A stretch of DNA of 64,000 nucleotides from Prevotella sp. GTDB lineage: Bacteria; Bacteroidota; Bacteroidia; Bacteroidales; Bacteroidaceae. Made by a program: the position numbers and the translations under genes. The stretch is from NCBI GenBank assembly GCA_022771625.1, contig JALFCW010000003.1, forward strand, positions 23,872 through 87,871. Direction: 5' to 3'. Shown in pieces: positions 26,101 to 34,606 of this stretch (position 1 is its first letter; every line of letters begins with the position of its first letter). The notes below the pieces were generated by a model that was given only the letters and a program-made list of their open reading frames with translations, had not been told where the DNA came from and did not search any database.

Positions 26101-29100
26101 AAGATAAAGAAATACAGTCTGCTGGCACGTGGAGGCATGGAGTACAAGGACTATAAAGCCCTTGTCGAGAGTGATGCCCTTACCGCCGAAGACATGGCGA
26201 ATGTGACCCGCACATTTCAGGGCAACGACTTCATTGACATCGGAGCGAGAGCCATCGGCGAACTGGTGCTGCCTGTGGCAAATGAAGATAACCTCATGAC
26301 CCGAATCTTCGTGGTGAAGAACGAGGAAGACGTAGCCACAACATCCGTAGAGGTGATGCAGAACCAGACTACGAGTAAATACTATCAGCAGGAAGGCTCG
26401 TCGTTCGCCTATCCAATGCGCTATCTCGACGATGCACTTGAATACGTGAGGGATGCACGTAAGCTGAAGAAACTTAATGATGAACAAACCGACTCTGTGT
26501 ATGCATATAATGACACGAAGTTTGAGATTATCCTCAGCGGCGGAACATATTATCCTATGCGAAACATCAAGGGAGAATATGTGAACAGCCGCGGACGTAC
26601 ATATCTCGTGCCTGAAGGCGTGACCATCGTTGGAGGTGTCGAGACAAAACAGAGCGACGCAAGCAGTGGTGAGTCTTATTATGGAAATATCGCTTCTGTT
26701 GGAAAATTGCCAGAAAGTAATGTTGCATCGACAACATTTACTTATGGCACTTCAAATGTCGTTATCTCCCATCCCGAGATTAAGGACATCATAAAGAACC
26801 GCAAGCTCTCCGACATCAACCACAACAACATTGCCGAGCCGTGGGAGATGGCAGTGCAGACCATTCTGTCAGGACAGGTGGTGAACGGTAATTCCAACGA
26901 AAACGTATATCACGTCATAGCTTGTATTGCCGACGAGAAGCATGTGGGAGGACTGCCCGACGCTACGATTAAATATCACGACAGCAAAAGTGAGAAATAT
27001 GACTCAAATGCCGGCAATGGCACTGTTCCATACGAGCGTGGTGTGCCTGTAATCATTGATGGTGTGGAGATAGAGGACGGCACGGCTATGGGATATGACG
27101 CAAAAGCCGTGAACAGTGTATATACATATTATAAAGGTGGAGCTATTTGCGTCGAAGGCAACTGGGTTACTAATACTACTACCAATTCAGGAGACTATTT
27201 CAAAACATATACTGGCATAGACCGTCCTGTTGGCCACCGCAGCATCCCCCTTGAGGTGCGCAACTGCAACTTCCGCAATAATGGCGGATGCCTTGGAGGT
27301 GCCATCTTCACCGACAGCGAACTGAAGGTTTTTGCCTGCAACTTTGTGCAAAACTATGCCAAGGTGGAGACTGACCAAATAGGTAATAATAGTGTGACAT
27401 ACGCCGGACGTGGCGGCGCCATCAATGCCAGCTATAACACCGTAATAGTTAACTCGCTATTTGCAAACAATGAGGCTGACACGTCGCCATCGCCCGGCGG
27501 AGCTGAACTTAGGGGAGTGGGCGGAGCCGTGCTGCTCGGAGAGCATGCCTCGCTACACATGATAAACTGTGACGTGGTTCGCAATCTTGCCTATGCCTAT
27601 CCCGCTATCTATTGCTATGAGCCAAATAAAGGAGGCAAGTACTCTGATGGCGAACAAACATTGAAAACAAACAATCCACATAAGATAGTCAATACCATAT
27701 TTTGGGGCAATGAGGTGACTGGTGGCAGCGGGATGGACAAGGTTGCCAACTTTGACAAGGACTCACATGACAATACCAAGAACGCCGAGATGCTTTGGTT
27801 CTGCGCCTACGAGGAGGGTAAGGGCAACGCCCCTGTAAACTCCAAAAACAATATTGACTACCGACTCCAGGATTATGAGGGATTCGGAACTTTCATACCT
27901 TCGCTGTGGACAGGAAACTATAACAAGTTGGGCAGCGACAACAAGTCAATAGAAAATGTAGATGGTACTAATCCCGACAAGGATCCCAATACAGGTCTTA
28001 ACCCCGTTACCTGCAATATCATCATAGACTCTGACAACGATGCCATCAACGGACCGAACTTCATCAACCCGTCGTCAAAGGCAGGAAAGGCAGGATATTA
28101 TACCTCTGCTGACTGGATGATAGGTCGTATCAACAACCTCGTGGATAATGGATGGACATTCCTCCAGCAAGACCTGAAGGATGGTGACCCTAAGTTTGTC
28201 TATATTGACGATGAGGGAAATATCGTTAGTCAGAGCACCTCAGGGGCAGAGGCGGCGGGTGCAGGTATCTACCGCCGCACTGCTTACGACTATGACAATG
28301 TCAACACGGGTGAAACTGCTGTGCCAATCGGTAATGACAAGTATATGACATACGCCGATGGTACGGGCAAGGCGATGCTGCGTATTTCCACTGACCCTAA
28401 CCCTACTCACCACCAGACTTACATTGATCTCGGCGTGTATGAATACCAGCACGTGAAACTCGATCCGTCGGTGGAGAACGGACATGTAGATGTGCTGTGG
28501 GTGACGCAACAGGAGAGAACCAGTGCCTCGGTGGCTGACGGTAAGACTTGGGAGACGGCTACGAGTGACGTGCAGCGAGCTATAGAGACCTTGCTCGCAT
28601 CGCGCAACGGACACGACAAGGAAATCCGTATGCTCGAAGGACGATACCAACCCGTATATACCATCAACGGCAATCTCGGTTTCACTATCACTACCGATGT
28701 GACAACCGGCATAGTGCCGCCAGACTGGAAAGGCTCTACCACTAAAGGCGTGAACTCGCTCACCATACGCGGTGGCTACAGTAAGGATGTGCAGGGACTG
28801 GAGAACATCCACGACTATCCAGTATATCTTTTTGCTTCAGAACGCTCAGGTGTGGATGGCAATCTGCTCGGACATGTGTTCGTGATAGGTGATGTAAGGC
28901 AGAGGGAATCGACAGGTTATTCTACAGATAAGACGGTTACTACCGATGTGAAAGACTATGTCGTTCCTGTATATCTCGACGGATTGACCTTCTGTAATAT
29001 TAAGTCTATGCCGCATACAGATATTGCCGGAGGTAGTTGCTCAGGCGGTGCCGCTGTGTTCTATAAAGACCAGAAGAAGAATCAGGACGGTGAAAATGGT

Positions 29101-32100
29101 TCTCTTGTAGGTAAGTCATACGTCACGGAGAATGGAACAACAGTTGATTCATATACACAATATCCAATCAGCGGCACAGAATCTAAATATCCTCTCTATA
29201 AGCTGACGATGAACCGCTGCGACTTCCGTGTCAATGGAGCTACCTCAGAAGTGCCGGCAGTAACGATAGGCGCGGGTGGAGGTGAGGCTCTGATATATAA
29301 CTCCGTATTCCATAGCAATATGGGTAGTCCGCTCATCGCCACAGATACCAAGGTGGTAAACTGCACTTTTGCCCTCAATGGCGGTAGTATTCAATTCAGG
29401 AACACTGCACAGGGCAAGTCGGAGATGCACAACTCTGTGCTTTGGTGCAATAATGGATATAAGACTACACCTGAATGCACAGGACTATCGTCTGGAAGTA
29501 TGACATATAATGCCATATCGTCTCTCAGTTCAGACGATGATGACAATCATAATGTAACCTTGTCATCCGACAACAACGACGTGCTCCAAGGCCCGAACTT
29601 CTTTGCCCCGGCGGCATTAACAGCTGCTGACAGTTGGGCTAAGGCATCGCGTGACTTCCGTGTCAATCCGAGTGCAAAGATTATCGGTAAGGCATCGCCT
29701 AAGATATATGTGGATCTCGTGAGGGACCTCACGGGAAGGTATCCTTATACAACAACTGAGACTAAAAAAGATGACGACAACGACCCGTATTATGTGGACT
29801 TGGTGAAGAAGGATTTCGACCTTGCCAATAACACCCGCTATTACGGCTCTGCCGGTATGGAGCGAGGTGCATACGAATGTATCGCCACTCTGAGCCGTGT
29901 GTTGTATGTCAATCCCGAACGTGTGTCGTCAAGTGCCGACTATAACGGATTCTCATGGGAGAAGGCATATACCAAGGGCAATCTGCAGAAGGCCATCGAT
30001 GCCGCAGCCGTTTATTCTAACGTACATAATGAGAAATCGTATGTCTTTGTCAAGGGTATGGCCACATCCACCGGTGAGACCATCACCATGCGCGACAACG
30101 TAACGCTTTATGGAAGTCTGCCGTCAACCACAGCCATCAATACGGGAGTTGAGGAGACGACAGATAAGAATGGAAACAAGTATTACGATAACGACAAGAT
30201 AGAAAAATATATCAAGGCTATGGACGCCGACCGCGACGGTATGGCTTCTTCTTATTCCAAGCATACTATCGTGAATGGTGTAAAATCGGTGGAGCCTTTA
30301 ACCTACTGTCTTTTTGACGGACTTGAGATAGGCAGCGGAGATAACAACTCTGCCAATGTCGCTACATCGCCCGTGGTGGATATACAGCAAGGCAATGTGG
30401 CCCTGCGCAACTCCATCATTGCCAACAATGAGATTACTGCCACCGGTCAACCCCTCGTCAACCTCCAGTCGGGACTGCTCTACAACACGCTTATACGTGA
30501 CAACAAGGTGGCTGAAACTTCAGATGCTCTCGTCTCGCTTGGAGCTAACGGCTATATGCTCAACTGCACCGTAGTAGGAGGTGGCTTGACTCAAGGCTCC
30601 ACCGTCTCACACGCCATTAATAATATAATGTATAAGGAGACAGACGCAGCCATGCCTTTCGCTCCGTATTTCCGTCATTCCACCACAGCTTATCATGGAG
30701 AGATACCTGCGGAGGATGTTAGCAACCGCAACCTCTGGTATCAGTTGCATGAGAGAACTACTAATATTGAGGGAGGTGAGAATGGTGATGCTAACGACGA
30801 AAGTAAATACGATGGCAAGAGCCATGTGTCAGACAAACTCAAGCAGTATGTTGACTATACCTCAGACCGCGACCTTCTCGGCAATCCTCGCTTCCTTGGC
30901 TTGAAGGTGGATAACGGATGCTTCGAGACATGGTCAACGGGTGCAATGACTAAGTCAGGCTCTGTAGCCCCCAATGTCCTCTATGCCGATGGCTCCGCTG
31001 ATAACTATAACGGTCAGTATTATCCGCACGAGGGTTCGGTGGTTTATCTGCAGCCATCAGGTAAATTAGTATGTAAGAATATAACCGACGGAGCGGGTAA
31101 TGTGACATCGCATTACTTTACCGATTCCAATCCTCTGCGCCCGGGCTACGTTCTGGCATTGGAGGGCGGCTCGCTCTACGGACAGGGCAATACTATCGAC
31201 CTCCGATATGTGGCAGCCGAGCGAACCATCAGACAGCAAACCATCGGACAGCAAACCATCGCACAATACTCCCTCGTCTCACTGCCATTTGACATGAACT
31301 ATGGGACGGACGATAAAGGCAAAATGCCTTTCGTTACTACCACCACCTACGATTCCAACAATAATGTTACAGAGACAGCCGTTGCCCCATTCTCTCGATA
31401 TGAGTATGACGGTGAGGCACGAAGCCACTATAAGTACAGCTTTGCAGAGAGCAATTCTACATGCTGGAAACCGCTCACCACAAACATCCGCACTGCCAAC
31501 GAGGGTATGCTCATCGACCGTGGCTCTACAGCTACAGAGCAAAAACTTCGCTTCACGGCATACGGAGCGACTGCCGCTGACTATCCTTATCGTGAGTCTG
31601 CCGATAAGGATTATGTCACCCTCACTCAATATGACGACCGCACATCAATCGAAGGCGGCTCTGACTTCACCTCTGTATATAATATGGGATGGAATCTCAA
31701 GGGCATGCCTTATCTCATCAGTAGTTATCCGATATTCCAACAGATGGATGATGACTCGTATGTCATGAATGTGCCGCACGTCATATATACAATGAACCCC
31801 AATGGAAGCTATGTGACGAAGCAATCGTGGGCATCTTCTGCTGATAACACACTCTCGCCCGGAGAAGCCTTCTTCACACAGACTGCAACCATCAACACAG
31901 AGGAGCATCTCCACTTTGCCCAGCTCTTCTATACCTCTTCTGCTTCTACTAACACGGCCAGCACCCGTTCCGCCCTCAACATCTCCTTGTCTTCCGCAGA
32001 TGCAACAGGTGAGGATGCCTATAGGAGCTTGGGCGTCTCGCCCGCGGCTGGTGCTGTCTGTCTGCAGCCAGTGGATAACACCTCTGATGATAACACCTCT

Positions 32101-32715
32101 GATGATAACACCTCTATGGTATATACCATCAATCGCGACGGAGCGAAGTTTATGTCGATGAATCCCGCTATCCCCGACATAGCCGTATGCGGAGCAGGAG
32201 GCGAGATGATGTCGTTGGCTGGAGCCGCACCTGTAGAGACAGAGATTTCAGTGGCAACGAGGGTCGGCACGACAGGTCGTTACACCTTCTCGCTCGATAA
32301 GAGTGCAGGCGTTTCACCCGCCACCACCGAGGTATGGTTAAAGGACTATCAAACGGGTATTGTAACGAATCTTATGGAAGATGATTATACTGCTGAGATT
32401 ACTGTGGGCGAGAATCCTGCATCCCCGGTGCTTACCACCGGTAGATTCTCATTGACAATAGGCGGTATGCGTCCTGACATCGGTGGATGGGATGAAAGCG
32501 GTGCCGGATGGACCATATCCATTAACCGTTGTCACGTAACAGTCTCTGATCTCTCCACAGATTCCGATGTCCTCTTCTACACCACCGATGGCATACTCCG
32601 CCATCGTGCCACTCCATTCCTTGGCAAATGCGAGGCAGAGCTTTCTCCTGGCGTATATGTAGTCAGGGCAGAGGGAAATAGCAAGGTTATAGGGCTTGTA
32701 AGGAGAGATAAATAG
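20164..32715 (+). CDS. Giant secreted right-handed beta-helix protein (4183 aa), T9SS-like C-terminus
   Basis: A signal peptide (RRIYTIIAAMLTLCATTMAQ) is followed by about seven tandem beta-helix modules. Each opens with an [I/V]-x-[Y/V/W]-V-type strand and a W-x-A/N-A-x2-LQ-x-A-I-like stretch, starting near residues 35, 586, 1013, 1567, 2047, 2777 and 3246. Inside the modules are repeated GGGVYM, VRNCIIRxNxA and GGLYVDGG rungs, the pattern of polymorphic outer-membrane protein/parallel beta-helix repeats. Residues from about 3600 form a non-helix region. The end (VLFYTTDGILRHRATPF, then ELSPGVYVVRAEG) resembles T9SS type A sorting domains, so export by T9SS and surface attachment are likely. 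Last gene of the fimbrial operon; inferred adhesin or fimbrial partner. Codons at nt 23240-24750 are markedly AT-rich. Confidence 0.85.
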   Translation: MQETMLSIRRIYTIIAAMLTLCATTMAQTTFSGPIRYVTTSGNYANDGTSWAQAKNNLQDAIESLHDYMTRNGITEGRVYVAKGTYRPTTSTPGGDGVLYTSFLIYDGITVYGGFNATNPEATPEDRIVLAADGKTERTISQAIGLKWRMKNTTTLSGNHSSSTEDPMKWNSSKNEYDESFTGNSYHVVWFATNTSTHSSGLDARNRAVGLANKAAIDGFTIQEGNASNRTVPEETDGRHAYHNSYGGGVYMVANSEVRNCIIRQNASALRGGGVYMDGGGLMEQCYVAQNQSDGVGVTDGYGGGVACDDGGIVRNCIIENNAGRCGGGLSIAFSSIPATDKARYASYASGCVVANNTSQAEAGGVFMRNGGLLNHLTITCNNCVGAGVVYNNRRYGRSGGLYVDGGGMVANSVIWGNMVAANNDVQYATYRESSTTPKVKFDFVALSKYNYVDWSGTVKRTNGVYSLNEENRNTTTKGYYPDFTTPPSDKGVSQAPEVPLSWIPRSSSYLRHQGMQLNDYPTSANYPNGSDYETEGKDVVDAFLVSDMTGKQFAPRCVLGAFVANSPTGEHASVVSVEDNITSIITVFIDPSTDAVVSPSEYDNTPIGNSWDNPFNNINDALDYVKTLTISDTSPVQMLVKEGTSTTAGNTYLPYIRSSFIDLPSHVRLYGGFASSLKGTDISKRNPKAYPTRITANITGSDYAENGCHIITVRHGATDVIVDGFQLYFANAQKSSVLPTLALEGGAGIAIINSEADQPMKDIKIRNCVVANCTASQGSALFLRNTPGAVMQVDVENCIFHNNAVTREQAATVEATGNNTTLTLNHCLIRGNVGYGVMATDNANIKVKNTALHANIGYNSYSGSSNPKITDLIATESNPDPNVVTFYTTSNGKISVSDDATSANNMMDLGVSDAVATAVATSKFSYHSSYTSTYPKFVNPTSNIGVNKDGDVTMYGGDPNWMPMNMNPMVNAANESNPDFGFDFTTVTTRNYGGLSDIGAIENTSLPEFGKVIYVTEKGAGKKDGSSWSNAIAGNTVYDLEGKNILSVSTTSDDYISGVYKETSNGNLDFWDASSGNTITSGKVIIKNNRYERYISGLQYAVEIASANSISEVWVAGGIYTDYKGYVIRDKVNVYGGFPNYGNPGNSERHPLLSSSVPVSISNSGLADQIDKYETILQISSESPVTWDNSAGKYTLKDWVISKVNSKTVERRTVLRQPDVCMPTWSPRNHTSTIPETKNGNYAANTYRYKGAKNGKEDTENYIEYNDVIWDGFTIQNGYITNYFANRDGGAGVRLFRGVTLSNCIVKNNVNVSCRNRAGGIYCDGENTTVNNCFIFNNVAELRGNYNSDNAGNPNDGGFGGGSYMIVGTGFNLLICRNYSSKNGGGLFLECSTFYNNTVAYNISGDGVGGVCHWTNQQYLDAKIELFNCLFYKNSGRAVHSSSPNFFTSPTNCYVHTVKDLDGSVSKKFTTTGENKSYVGTTLANPFYDGDNAMISNNYSLKPSNETLTNDCINTGNNTPNGATLPSTDIDFTDRIQDCTVDIGAYEFNGAYSITPDVTTSADQAVFYVTQNGRGTGSAANPENAACWTKLQKVLDAAGRYLEVHKGDEVKKQVIVKLAGDVPTESVDESGNKTYKYSGFVYRPRRSNKVTASGQEVNTRDYTIIVPHGVEVWGGYSDAFTSSDNNGFYTKVSEGNYTDNRDVLKNRTTLSGVYQADDQDVNVYNVVTFTNDTYTEEGTLKTPDALENISARAVLDGLFIEDGNADGEKQSSGKRTDTRVGGAAIVTGYAHIRNCVVQNNKATDAGGGLYLEEGALVSGSIVQYNEVTKGDGGGLYVEEPASAYSENVNAATNPARIFTSDIIYNTASGAGGGISFTTDGTPNVRANSVLFWQNTGSEQSNVNGMTTPTDAGNTNLTIKDYPISFCATETTREPGINNISVNTDVDKGVRFATETYNHDYTDSKGTPVKRKHNEYEFYKIKKYSLLARGGMEYKDYKALVESDALTAEDMANVTRTFQGNDFIDIGARAIGELVLPVANEDNLMTRIFVVKNEEDVATTSVEVMQNQTTSKYYQQEGSSFAYPMRYLDDALEYVRDARKLKKLNDEQTDSVYAYNDTKFEIILSGGTYYPMRNIKGEYVNSRGRTYLVPEGVTIVGGVETKQSDASSGESYYGNIASVGKLPESNVASTTFTYGTSNVVISHPEIKDIIKNRKLSDINHNNIAEPWEMAVQTILSGQVVNGNSNENVYHVIACIADEKHVGGLPDATIKYHDSKSEKYDSNAGNGTVPYERGVPVIIDGVEIEDGTAMGYDAKAVNSVYTYYKGGAICVEGNWVTNTTTNSGDYFKTYTGIDRPVGHRSIPLEVRNCNFRNNGGCLGGAIFTDSELKVFACNFVQNYAKVETDQIGNNSVTYAGRGGAINASYNTVIVNSLFANNEADTSPSPGGAELRGVGGAVLLGEHASLHMINCDVVRNLAYAYPAIYCYEPNKGGKYSDGEQTLKTNNPHKIVNTIFWGNEVTGGSGMDKVANFDKDSHDNTKNAEMLWFCAYEEGKGNAPVNSKNNIDYRLQDYEGFGTFIPSLWTGNYNKLGSDNKSIENVDGTNPDKDPNTGLNPVTCNIIIDSDNDAINGPNFINPSSKAGKAGYYTSADWMIGRINNLVDNGWTFLQQDLKDGDPKFVYIDDEGNIVSQSTSGAEAAGAGIYRRTAYDYDNVNTGETAVPIGNDKYMTYADGTGKAMLRISTDPNPTHHQTYIDLGVYEYQHVKLDPSVENGHVDVLWVTQQERTSASVADGKTWETATSDVQRAIETLLASRNGHDKEIRMLEGRYQPVYTINGNLGFTITTDVTTGIVPPDWKGSTTKGVNSLTIRGGYSKDVQGLENIHDYPVYLFASERSGVDGNLLGHVFVIGDVRQRESTGYSTDKTVTTDVKDYVVPVYLDGLTFCNIKSMPHTDIAGGSCSGGAAVFYKDQKKNQDGENGSLVGKSYVTENGTTVDSYTQYPISGTESKYPLYKLTMNRCDFRVNGATSEVPAVTIGAGGGEALIYNSVFHSNMGSPLIATDTKVVNCTFALNGGSIQFRNTAQGKSEMHNSVLWCNNGYKTTPECTGLSSGSMTYNAISSLSSDDDDNHNVTLSSDNNDVLQGPNFFAPAALTAADSWAKASRDFRVNPSAKIIGKASPKIYVDLVRDLTGRYPYTTTETKKDDDNDPYYVDLVKKDFDLANNTRYYGSAGMERGAYECIATLSRVLYVNPERVSSSADYNGFSWEKAYTKGNLQKAIDAAAVYSNVHNEKSYVFVKGMATSTGETITMRDNVTLYGSLPSTTAINTGVEETTDKNGNKYYDNDKIEKYIKAMDADRDGMASSYSKHTIVNGVKSVEPLTYCLFDGLEIGSGDNNSANVATSPVVDIQQGNVALRNSIIANNEITATGQPLVNLQSGLLYNTLIRDNKVAETSDALVSLGANGYMLNCTVVGGGLTQGSTVSHAINNIMYKETDAAMPFAPYFRHSTTAYHGEIPAEDVSNRNLWYQLHERTTNIEGGENGDANDESKYDGKSHVSDKLKQYVDYTSDRDLLGNPRFLGLKVDNGCFETWSTGAMTKSGSVAPNVLYADGSADNYNGQYYPHEGSVVYLQPSGKLVCKNITDGAGNVTSHYFTDSNPLRPGYVLALEGGSLYGQGNTIDLRYVAAERTIRQQTIGQQTIAQYSLVSLPFDMNYGTDDKGKMPFVTTTTYDSNNNVTETAVAPFSRYEYDGEARSHYKYSFAESNSTCWKPLTTNIRTANEGMLIDRGSTATEQKLRFTAYGATAADYPYRESADKDYVTLTQYDDRTSIEGGSDFTSVYNMGWNLKGMPYLISSYPIFQQMDDDSYVMNVPHVIYTMNPNGSYVTKQSWASSADNTLSPGEAFFTQTATINTEEHLHFAQLFYTSSASTNTASTRSALNISLSSADATGEDAYRSLGVSPAAGAVCLQPVDNTSDDNTSDDNTSMVYTINRDGAKFMSMNPAIPDIAVCGAGGEMMSLAGAAPVETEISVATRVGTTGRYTFSLDKSAGVSPATTEVWLKDYQTGIVTNLMEDDYTAEITVGENPASPVLTTGRFSLTIGGMRPDIGGWDESGAGWTISINRCHVTVSDLSTDSDVLFYTTDGILRHRATPFLGKCEAELSPGVYVVRAEGNSKVIGLVRRDK
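31225..31269 (+). repeat. Three 15-bp units inside giant gene
   Basis: Units of the type ACCATCGGACAGCAA repeat three times with small changes, encoding a run of TIxQQ. In-frame slippage repeat. Confidence 0.85.
32074..32118 (+). repeat. Three 15-bp GATAACACCTCTGAT units inside giant gene
   Basis: Two exact copies and a third that ends differently encode tandem DNTSD. They sit in a linker just before the C-terminal domains. Copy-number change would keep the frame. Confidence 0.9.
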
Positions 32716-32774
32716 GGAATTTTGTAATAAAAGACGAAAATATTTGGGTATAATATAAAAAAGTTGGGAAAAAA

Positions 32775-32806
32775 TTTGGAGATTACAGAATTTCGTCGTA
32801 CCTTTG
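32775..32806 (+). promoter_or_regulatory. Promoter of tRNA-Gln
   Basis: TTTG (32775-32778) and TACCTTTG (32799-32806) with an exact 20-bp spacer, 36 bp before the tRNA. Confidence 0.8.
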
Positions 32807-32842
32807 CACTCGCAATCAGCAATAACACGGTTGCAAGGATAT

Positions 32843-32913
32843 TGGGATATGGTGTAATGGTAACACTGCAGATTCTGGTCCTGCCTTTCCTGGTTCGAGT
32901 CCGGGTATCCCAA
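32843..32913 (+). tRNA. tRNA-Gln (anticodon CTG)
   Basis: A 71-nt cloverleaf. The acceptor stem TGGGATA pairs with TATCCCA (U1-A72 is typical of tRNA-Gln), the D arm is GTGTAATGGTAACAC, the anticodon loop is TTCTGGT, and the T arm is CCTGG-TTCGAGT-CCGGG. The anticodon stem has an A-C mismatch at its loop end. The 3' CCA is not encoded. A promoter and a terminator flank it, so it is a stand-alone gene. Confidence 0.92.
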
Positions 32914-32921
32914 CAAAGAAG

Positions 32922-32951
32922 AGCGCAATCTTTCGAGGTTGCGCTTTTTTG
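32922..32951 (+). terminator. Intrinsic terminator after tRNA-Gln
   Basis: Stem AGCGCAA (32922-32928) with TTGCGCT (32939-32945) followed by a T-run. Confidence 0.85.
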
Positions 32952-32967
32952 TGCTTAATAAAGTAAT

Positions 32968-33762
32968 ATGAATATGAAACTTGTTCGCCCGAAGAAAAAT
33001 CTTGGTCAGCACTTTTTGATTGACCTCTCTATAGCCAAGCGCATCGCCGACACGGTGGATGCATGTCCTGAATTGCCAGTGCTCGAAGTGGGACCTGGCA
33101 TGGGGGTGCTCACGCAGTATCTTATGGAGAAGCCGCGACCGGTGAAGGTGGTGGAGATTGACACCGAGTCGGTGGAATATCTCAACGAGCATTTCCCACG
33201 CCTGCGCGAGAATATATTAGGTGAGGACTTCCTGATGATGGATCTTGGCAAGGTGTTCGATGGCAGGCAGTTTGTGCTCACGGGCAATTATCCCTACGAC
33301 ATATCCTCGCAGATTTTCTTTAAGATGCTCGACAACAAGGACCTCATTCCCTGCTGCACGGGCATGATACAGCGTGAGGTGGCATTGCGAATAGCATCGG
33401 CTCCGGGCAACAAGGCCTATGGCATATTGAGCGTACTGATACAGGCATGGTATGACGTGGAGTATCTCTTCACCGTTGACGAGAATGTGTTCAATCCGCC
33501 GCCAAAGGTGAAGAGTGCTGTCATCAGGATGACGCGCAATAGTGTCACCGATCTCGGTTGCGACGAACAGCTCTTCAAGCGCGTAGTGAAGACCGTGTTC
33601 AACCAGCGCCGAAAGATGCTGCGCGTGTCTCTTCGACAGATATTCTCAGGTCGCGAGGTGTCTCCCGACTTTTATCAGCACGACGTGATGACCCGCCGTC
33701 CCGAGCAACTCAGCGTCGCCGAGTTTGTCGATCTGACAAACCTTGTCGCTTCGCAACTATAG
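32968..33762 (+). CDS. rsmA: 16S rRNA dimethyladenosine transferase (KsgA)
   Basis: 264 residues. KKNLGQHFLID at the N-terminus, SAM-binding VLEVGPGMGVLTQYL, the acidic VVEIDTES and the catalytic TGNYPYDISSQI are all typical of KsgA, which dimethylates A1518 and A1519 of 16S rRNA. FNPPPKVKSAVIRM is the usual C-terminal region signature. The chosen ATG follows the tRNA terminator; a second ATG two codons later is equally possible. The 3' end overlaps the convergent cyclophilin gene by 53 bp. Confidence 0.95.
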   Translation: MNMKLVRPKKNLGQHFLIDLSIAKRIADTVDACPELPVLEVGPGMGVLTQYLMEKPRPVKVVEIDTESVEYLNEHFPRLRENILGEDFLMMDLGKVFDGRQFVLTGNYPYDISSQIFFKMLDNKDLIPCCTGMIQREVALRIASAPGNKAYGILSVLIQAWYDVEYLFTVDENVFNPPPKVKSAVIRMTRNSVTDLGCDEQLFKRVVKTVFNQRRKMLRVSLRQIFSGREVSPDFYQHDVMTRRPEQLSVAEFVDLTNLVASQL

Positions 33763-34441
33763 GTGCTATGACGTAAGCCTTCAGGATTCGTTGGTCCTCC
33801 AGTGGGCGGTCGTTCTTGTCGGTGGCGGTTTGCTGTATCTTATCCACCACATCCAAACCTTCCACTATCTCCCCGAATACGGTGTATCCACCATCAAGAT
33901 GAGGTATTCCTCCCACGGTCTTGTATGTCTCGCGCATCTCGGGGGTAAGTTTCACCCTATAGCCGTATATGGTGTCGAGACGCTGCTGCATCTTGTCGAG
34001 CTCTTCGTCGGTGAACTTCTTTCCCCAAGCAAGATAGAAATGGCATGCACTCGACTCGCGATATGGGTTGGCATCATCAGGTTCGCGTGCCGCTGCCAAT
34101 ACTCCGCGGCGATGGTATATCTGGGGCAGGCGCAGCTCTTGTTCCACTGTCCAGTCGAGGTCGCCCTCTCCGAGAAACTGCCCCGGCTCTGCATTCTTAC
34201 TCTTGGGGTCGCCGCATTGTATCATGAAATCCTTGATGACACGATGGAACAGCAGCGAGTCATACACGTGCAGGTTTACCAACTTTACGAAGTTGTCGCG
34301 GTGGAGTGGGGTGGAGTCGTAGAGACGCAACCGGATATTGCCGGCAGTTGTCTCGAGCATCACCTCGGTGGGGTTCTTTTTGTCTTGTGCGTTGGCAACA
34401 ATAGTCATTGCCATACACAGAATGAAAATCAATCTTCTCAT
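33710..34441 (-). CDS. Cyclophilin-type peptidyl-prolyl isomerase, exported
   Basis: 243 residues with a signal peptide (RRLIFILCMAMTIVANAQD). The cyclophilin core begins TTAGNIRLRLYDSTPLHRDNFVKLV and continues with LLFHRVIKDFMIQCGDP and GYTVFGEIVEGLDVVDKI. A lineage-type insertion (about residues 105-165) holds an extra helical region. Likely a periplasmic folding helper. The last 18 codons are read opposite the end of rsmA. It has its own promoter in the divergent region shared with the MaoC-like gene. Confidence 0.92.
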   Translation of the reverse strand: MRRLIFILCMAMTIVANAQDKKNPTEVMLETTAGNIRLRLYDSTPLHRDNFVKLVNLHVYDSLLFHRVIKDFMIQCGDPKSKNAEPGQFLGEGDLDWTVEQELRLPQIYHRRGVLAAAREPDDANPYRESSACHFYLAWGKKFTDEELDKMQQRLDTIYGYRVKLTPEMRETYKTVGGIPHLDGGYTVFGEIVEGLDVVDKIQQTATDKNDRPLEDQRILKAYVIAPIVAKRQGLSDRQTRRR

Positions 34442-34497
34442 GCTTTTTTTTGTTTGTATTGATTAAAAAATGTAATATTTTGCCTTTATTTGCCTTG

Positions 34498-34528
34498 CAA
34501 AGATAATAAAAGATGTTGAAATCCCAAA
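34498..34528 (-). promoter_or_regulatory. Promoter of cyclophilin gene
   Basis: Minus-strand TTTG (34525-34528) and TATCTTTG (34498-34505), 19 bp apart, 57 bp upstream of the ATG. Confidence 0.7.
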
Positions 34529-34566
34529 ATAAACGGCGAAAATTTTCATATTCGCAATATTTTTTG

Positions 34567-34574
34567 TACTTTTG
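34567..34574 (+). promoter_or_regulatory. -7 element of MaoC-like gene
   Basis: TACTTTTG fits TAnnTTTG 33 bp upstream of the ATG. A TTTT run at 34543-34546 sits at the right distance for a degenerate -33 box. Confidence 0.55.
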
Positions 34575-34606
34575 CAAACAAAAGAACAGAATAAAAGGTA
34601 TAAGAA

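Noticed and set aside
25669-26487. A 272-codon open frame antisense to the giant gene, and similar ones near 22057-22725 and 31279-31629
   Set aside because: All lie within the beta-helix coding frame, lack a start context and promoter, and read as low-complexity reverse translations.
32843-32913. tRNA pseudogene because of the A-C mismatch in the anticodon stem
   Set aside because: The other stems, U1-A72, promoter and terminator are intact; one mismatch at the loop end is tolerable.
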